This document shows, one piece after another, positions 21,232 through 26,510 of a DNA stretch of 26,510 nucleotides. The notes beneath the pieces were generated by a model that made no database searches, was not told the origin of the DNA, and saw only the letters and a list, made by a program, of their open reading frames with translations. Source of the stretch: Rhizophagus sp. LPA8_4_AMF (lineage: Eukaryota > Glomeromycota > Glomeromycetes > Glomerales > Glomeraceae); assembly GCA_021464525.1 (NCBI GenBank), contig JADRCO010000782.1, positions 1-26,510 on the forward strand. The letters are read 5' to 3'. Position 1 is the stretch's first letter, and every line of letters starts with the position of its first letter. The position numbers were made by a program, and so were the translations under genes.

Positions 21232-21764
21232 ATAGTAAAAGTAATTAAAAATTACAAGTATACATTTATTATTTAATATCTCCAATTTTCTTTGCGAAAT
21301 AGTAAAAGTAATTAAAAATTACAAGTATACATTTATTATTTAATATCTCCAATTTTCTTCGAGATAGTAAAAGTAATTAAAAATTACAAATGTACATTTA
21401 TTATTTAATATTCCAATTTTTCTTTACAAAATAGTAAAAGTAATTAAAAATTACAAATGTACATTTATTATTTAATATTCCAATTTTTCTTTACAAAATA
21501 GTAAAAGTAATTAAAAATTACAAATATATATTTATTATTTAATATCTCCAATTTCTTTGCGAGATAGTAAAAGTAATTAAAAATTACAAATGTACATTTA
21601 TTATTTAATATTCCAATTTTTCTTTACAAAATAGTAAAAGTAATTAAAAATTACAAATATACATTTATTATTTAATATCTCCAATTTTTCTTCAAAAATG
21701 GTAAAAATAATTAAAAATTACAAATATACCTTTATTATATAATATTTCCAAATTTCTTGATTTA
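21232..21764. repeat. Eight-copy ~67-bp tandem array with a palindrome in each unit
   Basis: Units begin ATAGTAAAAG (last copy ATGGTAAAAA) at 21232, 21299, 21364, 21431, 21498, 21564, 21631 and 21698, spaced 65-67 bases. The first seven copies contain GTAATTAAAAATTAC, two perfect 6-base arms around AAA; the eighth has a changed first base (ATAATTAAAAATTAC). Then come TACA, TTTATTATTTAATAT and CCAATTT. Two subtypes can be seen, one with GCGARATAG and TATCTCC at the junction and one with TTTACAAAATAG and TATTCC, and they alternate irregularly, as if blocks of two were duplicated. Each unit also carries the homeodomain-like core TAATTA. Confidence 0.93.
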
Positions 21765-23554
21765 CTTGTAAATCACAAAGGTTAATAGCTGAATAATACT
21801 ATTCTTATATATTTTGAAGTAATTTACCTCCAGATAAATTTAGATGAAATATATTATTACTTTTATATTAAAAGCTAAAATTATTGAATTTAGAATGCTT
21901 TTAATTTAAAAAAAAATTCAGTAATAAAATACTTTCTAATTTTAAACCAAGGTCTCTTTTTTCCATTCTTTTTAAATTTCCAAAAGGCAAGACTAATTAA
22001 CATATATAGTGTATATATATATATGTATGTATTTACTTTTTATATATTTTTTTTAAAAAAAAATTAGTTATTATTAACTAAGATAACTTTATCAAAAAAT
22101 TTACAATATATAAATAATTAAAAATTAAAAAATTTTATATAAATTATTTAATTTACTACCTTACTTATAATATTAAAGTATTACTTTCTTAATACATAAG
22201 AAATATTATATACCATTTAAAATAACCTTTCTATATACAATTATTCTGAATTAGAATTTTATATATTAGCAAAGAATTAAATTGGTAATAATAAAAAGTG
22301 GCATAATAATACCAAGATTTTTGATCACTTTTTACTTCTTACTCTTTAATAGTATAGGCATGCAAAATTATACTTCTTACTCTAAATATATACAGTATTC
22401 ATCCAATTAAAACATTTCATTTTTTTTTTACTCTTATTTTGAGAATTTTGTTACCTTTTTTTATTGTAAAAATTAGTAAAAAAAAAACCACAAGGTGTAT
22501 TTTTTGTGTCTAATTATTTATTACCAGATTTATAAAATTTGATACACAGTACATATGTTTAATTAATTAATTTCTGCAAGAAGAATTATGTATGCTTATT
22601 CGGATAAATTTTAAATGTTCGCGTGGTTTATATTAAATATACCTTTATTTAGTTTAAAAATGCTAAAAACGATAATGAAAATTTTTTTCCAAATCGATAT
22701 ATTTATTCTTTTCCGTTTTTAAAAAAAAATATTCTCAAAAAAAAAATATATATATATATTTAAATAATTGCATTTTTAAATATTCATTGTCAAAAAAAAA
22801 ATTTTTTGATTCTATAATTAATTGACACGTATAATGTGATCTTTAATCTGATAGGTTAGGATCTTATTTGGACATACCGGTTGAAGTTTGTACCAAGTGT
22901 AACTTCCCTTTTATTTTCGAATCATTTTATTGGAATTTAGTGTAAAGTAACACTACCTGTACATTATTATTATACCGTTACGTTTTTTTTTAGCGTATTT
23001 GTAAAAACTTAATTGTTTTTTTTTAAAAAGAACCCGCGACTATCACAAAGTTAATTAATTATCACGACAATTTACCACAGTGACACAACGTTATTGTCCG
23101 GAGCGTATCTTATCTCTTGTATCGTCAATAATACCGTTTGTAGAATGGTCCGTGGCTAAAAAGAGATTTTTCTCCTGTATTATGATGTAATACTACATAA
23201 AAAAAAATTCTTTTTCATTGAAGTAATGAATTTGGCCGGTTATTTATAAAAGAATTTTTCACATGGAGAAAAATTGACATTAAGAGAGACCCTTATTTTT
23301 TTTATTATGCAGGGACCCAATTCATACTTAAAACACATGACAACACTAAAAAGTCATATGTATGCCGCAGTAATTACATATTTTTTTTATTAATGTTAAA
23401 AAAAAAAAGAATAATGATGATAATTATAAATAACATGAATTTAAAAAAAACCTATGTACATAAATATAGTAATGTAAAATTACAACCTATTTGATAAGTC
23501 GATAAGTATATTACAAAAAAATTTTTAATTTTCCCAAAAGTAAAAAAAGTTTTT
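21765..23554. other. 1.8-kb AT-rich intergenic region
   Basis: No gene found. Contains a TA-rich microsatellite (22000-22030), a direct repeat TACTTCTTACTCT (22331 and 22371) and several poly-A/T blocks. At 23034 AACCCGCGACT repeats the phrase seen near 17505, suggesting another fragment of the same dispersed repeat. Confidence 0.45.
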
Positions 23555-23921
23555 TTAATGAAATATTTCATGAGCATTTAATTCAATCATCTTAAATGGA
23601 TCATTAGGAATTAATTCACTCATACGTCTTCCTTTAACTTTTGGTTCAAAAATTTCAGGAGCATGAAGTTCAATTTCTCTCAGAGGATCGTTTGGAATTA
23701 ATTCGCTCATACGACGCCTTGTTCTTGGAGCTAAATTAAAACAAAAAAAAATTGAAACAAAAAAAAATTTTTTGAGTAAAAAAAATTTTTTTTTTTACGT
23801 TGGGAATTTTTGTTTTCTACTTACAAGAATTGAAAATTTCAGGAGCGTTCAATCTAATGTCGTTAAATGGATCGTTGAGATCATTAAATTCGTTAATATT
23901 ATTATATTTCATTGTAGACAT
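23555..23921 (-). CDS. 90-residue protein of three repeated LNAPEIF motifs (2 exons)
   Basis: Proposed exons are 23921-23825 and 23730-23555, with a 94-bp intron (donor GTAAGT, acceptor TTTAG) and correct phase. No known family is recognised. Three related segments end LNAPEIF (24-30), LHAPEIF (54-60) and LNAHEIF (83-89). Each is preceded by NDPF or NDPL: residues 16-19, 46-49 and 75-78. Repeats two and three are nearly the same, beginning RRRMSELIPNDP and RRMSELIPNDP; repeat one has NEFNDLNDP instead. Spacing is 30 and 29 residues. RRMS before repeats two and three matches the R-R-x-S consensus of protein kinase A. No signal peptide or membrane segment is seen. The regular spacing and open frame across a canonical intron argue that it is real. 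The second ATG (codon 4) is an alternative start. Confidence 0.75.
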
Positions 23922-24518
23922 CTTGGTTTTCTTTTTTTTAAAAAAAAGAGATAAGAAATTATAATATTTTTTCTAAACTTTTTAATACTGATATTTTTCT
24001 TGAGAAAATTATTTTTAAAAAGATAGTCCCTTTTTATATCTTCTTAAAACCATCATTGATCATGAAATTTCCAGAAATTCCCAACGATAACTGTGAGAAA
24101 TTTTAACTAAAAAAATATATATTCTCATACACAAGTTATACGCCTTTTTTAATCATAAGATAATATGTGGCATGTTTCTCACATATATAAAATGGTATTT
24201 ATGACTATATCTTGTCCTGATGACCTTATTATTAACTGTTTATTCTGACATCATATTCATCATATTCATCATTTTTAAACAAGATAAAAGCAAATTCTTT
24301 TGAGGCGAACTTCAACCTTTTTTAGGTAATCATTATTATCATCAGATCTTTTTATCAGGTCATTAAATAATAACGATAGCATCCGATTTTTATTGGTAAT
24401 TGATATACTTTTTGAATTTAGAAATTACCTTATATTCCAAATATGTTGTTCAATAGTAAAAATTCTTTCCCATTTAAATACTACTTTTATGGAATATAGT
24501 ACGGATTGTTGTGTTCAT

Positions 24519-24561
24519 ATTGGTTAAACGTCACGAAGTGACGGAAGTGACGTTAACCAAT
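24519..24561. repeat. Nested inverted repeat with TGACG/CGTCA cores
   Basis: ATTGGTTAAACGTCAC (24519-24534) pairs with GTGACGTTAACCAAT (24547-24561) apart from one extra A. Inside, CGTCACGAAGTGACG (24529-24543) is itself a perfect 6-base hairpin. The CGTCA/TGACG half-sites resemble bZIP (CRE-like) sites and ATTGG is an inverted CCAAT. It may be a regulatory cluster or a tiny transposon remnant. Confidence 0.55.
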
Positions 24562-24754
24562 GTAAATACCACATAGTATGGGCTAATGCAGATCATGCTT
24601 TAGTTGTTTTTCGTATTAAATACTAGTAATTGATTTGTATATAATGGAATTTTTTACAAGCAAATACTTTGAGCAAAAATATTTATTATTTACGTAAATA
24701 AACTATTGATATTCAAATATTGTACTACAGTATTTATGATCAAAACAAAATTCG

Positions 24755-24776
24755 GCATGATCCTATAGGACCGTGC
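24755..24776. repeat. 22-bp imperfect palindrome
   Basis: GCATGATCCTA and the inverted GCACGGTCCTA differ at two positions and are centred on TCCTATAGGA. Comparatively GC-rich within AT-rich DNA. Could be a transposon tip or a dimeric protein-binding site. Confidence 0.45.
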
Positions 24777-25500
24777 AATAAAAAAAAAGGGTTAAAACCG
24801 ACAAACTACCGAATTACAGGTTTTATGGGGTATATTGCAACATTAAAATTATGAGGAGATTCACAAGCTGAGTTAAAATATTTTACAAAATATCTGATCT
24901 ATTGAATCAAAGAACAAAAGAGAAACACGGGCTAGGGTTTAAATCAATTTTAAGTTTTTTAATTATATAATAAATTTATTCATATAAAATAATAAAGTAA
25001 TAAAACCAAAAATAGAATTCACATGTAATTCTTATTGTTGATAAATGAAAAAACTCATTATTAAATTGATTTTCTAAATTTCTAAACATTGTTATTGATT
25101 TTTTGCACAGGTTAAAAATAATAATAATTGTACATTTCACATTATTTTCACAGCCATGCCCATGAAAATCAACATTTTTTTAATTATTGTAAAATAATTA
25201 GTTCAATATTAACAGTTAAGTAATAATGTATGTTTAAAATTTGGATTTCTGATTGATTTTCTAATTTATTTTTCATTTTACCCAATTGTTATAAAATTCA
25301 GTGGTAAAATTTTAACTAATGATCTGTGTAACTGTATGACATTCAATTTCAATAATTACCTAGACTAATACTCCAAATTTTGAAAGAAAAACTTTTCCTA
25401 TCTTATCTATTATAATGCCTATTAGGCCATTACAGCTTCACGATTCCTACACCAAGACTACAGTCATATTATCCCCTAGTAATATGGTTAGAGCTCTGAA

Positions 25501-25608
25501 CAGGTCAGGTCGGGTCAGGTAATTAGCTTGACCTGACCTGAGATGGGTCATGAATTTAATGATCTGACCTGAATATCACAGGTCAGGTCAAATACCTGAC
25601 CCGACCTA
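25501..25608. repeat. Palindromic cluster of GGTCAGG/CCTGACC motifs
   Basis: AGGTCGGGTCAGGTA at 25507-25521 is exactly inverted at 25593-25607, and TTGACCTGACCTG at 25528-25540 is exactly inverted at 25579-25591, giving two nested perfect arms. In between lie more GATCTGACCTGA-type copies. Dense subterminal repeats of a short motif are typical of the ends of some DNA transposons such as hAT elements; no outer TIR or target duplication was identified. Confidence 0.7.
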
Positions 25609-25636
25609 AAAGTCATTAAGAAATTATTAAAAAAAC

Positions 25637-25815
25637 GTTTTTACAACATTTTTTACTAAATTTCAAAAAAAAATGTTGTGAAACATTTCTAATTTAATTA
25701 GAAAAAAAGTTTTTGCAACATTTTGCACTAAAATTTCAAAAAAAACCGTTGCAAAACATTTTTTTCTAATTAAATTATCTAAAAAAAGTTTTCACAACAT
25801 TTTTCACTTAATTGC
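25637..25815. repeat. Three-copy ~75-bp tandem repeat with internal hairpins
   Basis: Units begin GTTTT at 25637, 25709 and 25788, the third truncated. Each has ACAACATTTT or GCAACATTTT followed about 30 bases on by its complement (AAAATGTTGTGA, CCGTTGCAAAA), so each full unit can fold. A TCTAATT(T)AATTA phrase closes the first two. Directly adjoins the GGTCAGG palindrome, so both may belong to one element. Confidence 0.65.
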
Positions 25816-25924
25816 CGATCTGCTGATCAATCAGACCACCTGATCATATTTTAATATAAAATCGTCATACTAATTAATATTAATAAAATATGCTTTTCGT
25901 CTCAATCTCTGTTTCCAATTCCTT

Positions 25925-26344
25925 ATGTCTACCCAAAAACATAAAAGACAACTCCTAGTTTCTGGTAATATTGTCAAAAAACTTCACTATGGTCCTTTTG
26001 CCATTAATTGGTGGGTTTTTACTGGGATAAAAATTAAAACAGCTCAAACAAAACAGATATGTATTCCAATATGCATTAACATGAGGCTAAAAATTGAGCT
26101 CAACCAAACTGAATTTATTATCCGAGTAGTTAATAATAATTGGAAGCCTGATTATATATGTGAATCAGACATGGAAGCTATTATTTACTTGACACCAAAT
26201 GAAACTTATAAAAACCTTTTCAATATACATGTTGCCCAAATTATTTTGGGATGCCATAATTATAATTTGGAATGCTGTAATTCATTCAGTTTATATGTAA
26301 TTTACTATATAAAGTGCCAAAATAATTTGGGATGCCATAATTGA
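25925..26344 (+). CDS. Unknown reading frame whose 3' end lies in an inserted element
   Basis: A 139-codon frame from an ATG at 25925. I recognise no family. The first ~100 residues have ordinary composition (W, C, P, E, N spread evenly, with KIKTAQTKQICIPICI and NNNWKPDYICES) and look more protein-like than the chance frames elsewhere. From about codon 101 onward the translation comes from the TA-flanked inverted-repeat element at 26226-26398, giving the repeated LGCHN. Beyond that element another frame is open to the window end (from about 26389). The original protein was therefore probably longer and has been interrupted. It could equally be a fragment of a transposon-borne gene. Confidence 0.4.
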   Translation: MSTQKHKRQLLVSGNIVKKLHYGPFAINWWVFTGIKIKTAQTKQICIPICINMRLKIELNQTEFIIRVVNNNWKPDYICESDMEAIIYLTPNETYKNLFNIHVAQIILGCHNYNLECCNSFSLYVIYYIKCQNNLGCHN

Positions 26345-26398
26345 ATTTGGGATTTTACTTATAATTATGGCAGCCCAAAATAATTTGGATAGCATGTA
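26226..26398. mobile_element. TA-flanked MITE-like element inside the terminal reading frame
   Basis: The arms 26226-26265 and 26359-26398 are inverted copies matching at 36 of 40 positions, with the core CCAAATTATTTTGGG and ATGCCATAATTATAA. Bases 26224-26225 and 26399-26400 are both TA, so the insertion fits a mariner-type target duplication; TATA at both sides is an alternative reading. A third, direct copy of the tip (CAAAATAATTTGGGATGCC) lies within it at about 26316. There is no transposase. Confidence 0.65.
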
Positions 26399-26510
26399 TA
26401 CTTTTCAACGTAAAGACGTGTTTTTCTGGACCAGGTGTTTTAAGCTTTGATAATAAAACAATAACCAAGCAATTACAAGCTGAAGTTTTATTTTTTCCAT
26501 TGCAAATTAT

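Larger units (their letters stand above)
23922..25500. other. 1.6-kb intergenic region
   Basis: The first part is the upstream region of the triple-repeat gene. No other gene was found. It contains the nested hairpin at 24519-24561 and a 22-bp palindrome at 24755-24776 centred on TCCTATAGGA. Otherwise AT-rich without recognisable content. Confidence 0.5.

Noticed and set aside
21232-21764. CRISPR-like array
   Set aside because: The repeats are directly tandem with no unique spacers, and the genome is eukaryotic.
23772-23954. 60-codon plus-strand frame
   Set aside because: Antisense to exon 1 and the intron of the triple-repeat gene, which has better splice and repeat support.

Overview
The window looks like nuclear DNA of an arbuscular mycorrhizal fungus (Glomeromycotina, probably a Rhizophagus/Glomus relative). 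It is very AT-rich. Protein-coding genes are split by short introns of about 70-200 bp with GT..AG borders. The 521-residue phosphate transporter closely resembles the high-affinity transporters known from Glomus-type fungi. Species assignment is an inference from protein resemblance only. I saw no rRNA, tRNA or CRISPR array.

Layout, left to right. Positions 1-3750 hold no gene that I can support. They contain four compact inverted-repeat elements flanked by TA, which look like non-autonomous mariner/pogo-type elements (MITEs), and a possible hAT-like terminus. 4016-5747 (-) is a PHO84-type H+/phosphate symporter in 3 exons. 7654-10273 (-) is a 696-residue dynamin/Mx-like GTPase in 6 exons. 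It faces, across a 1.8 kb intergenic region with a repeated CCAAT motif and a CACGTG box, a PHO80/PCL-type cyclin gene on the + strand (12071-13556, 2 exons). A five-copy ~188-bp minisatellite follows (14094-15005). 15666-16473 (-) is a PIG-H/Gpi15-like subunit of the GPI-anchor GlcNAc transferase, with a third exon recovered by splice-site reading. 17.3-17.5 kb holds CAGT..ACTG pogo-like remnants. 19787-20824 (+) is an unrecognised 320-residue low-complexity protein. An eight-copy ~67-bp tandem array of palindrome-bearing units follows (21232-21764). 23555-23921 (-) is a 90-residue protein made of three copies of one motif ending in LNAPEIF. The right end (25.5-26.5 kb) is a mosaic of palindromic repeats and an unknown reading frame whose 3' end lies inside another TA-flanked element.

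The genes do not form an operon. The only functional echo is that a phosphate transporter and a cyclin of the family that senses phosphate in yeast (Pho80/Pcl) lie about 6 kb apart. The most novel-looking items are the triple-repeat protein at 23.6-23.9 kb, the density and variety of TA-flanked inverted-repeat elements, and the hairpin-bearing tandem array at 21.2 kb. All gene models are conceptual: splice sites were chosen by consensus and by family resemblance, with no transcript data.
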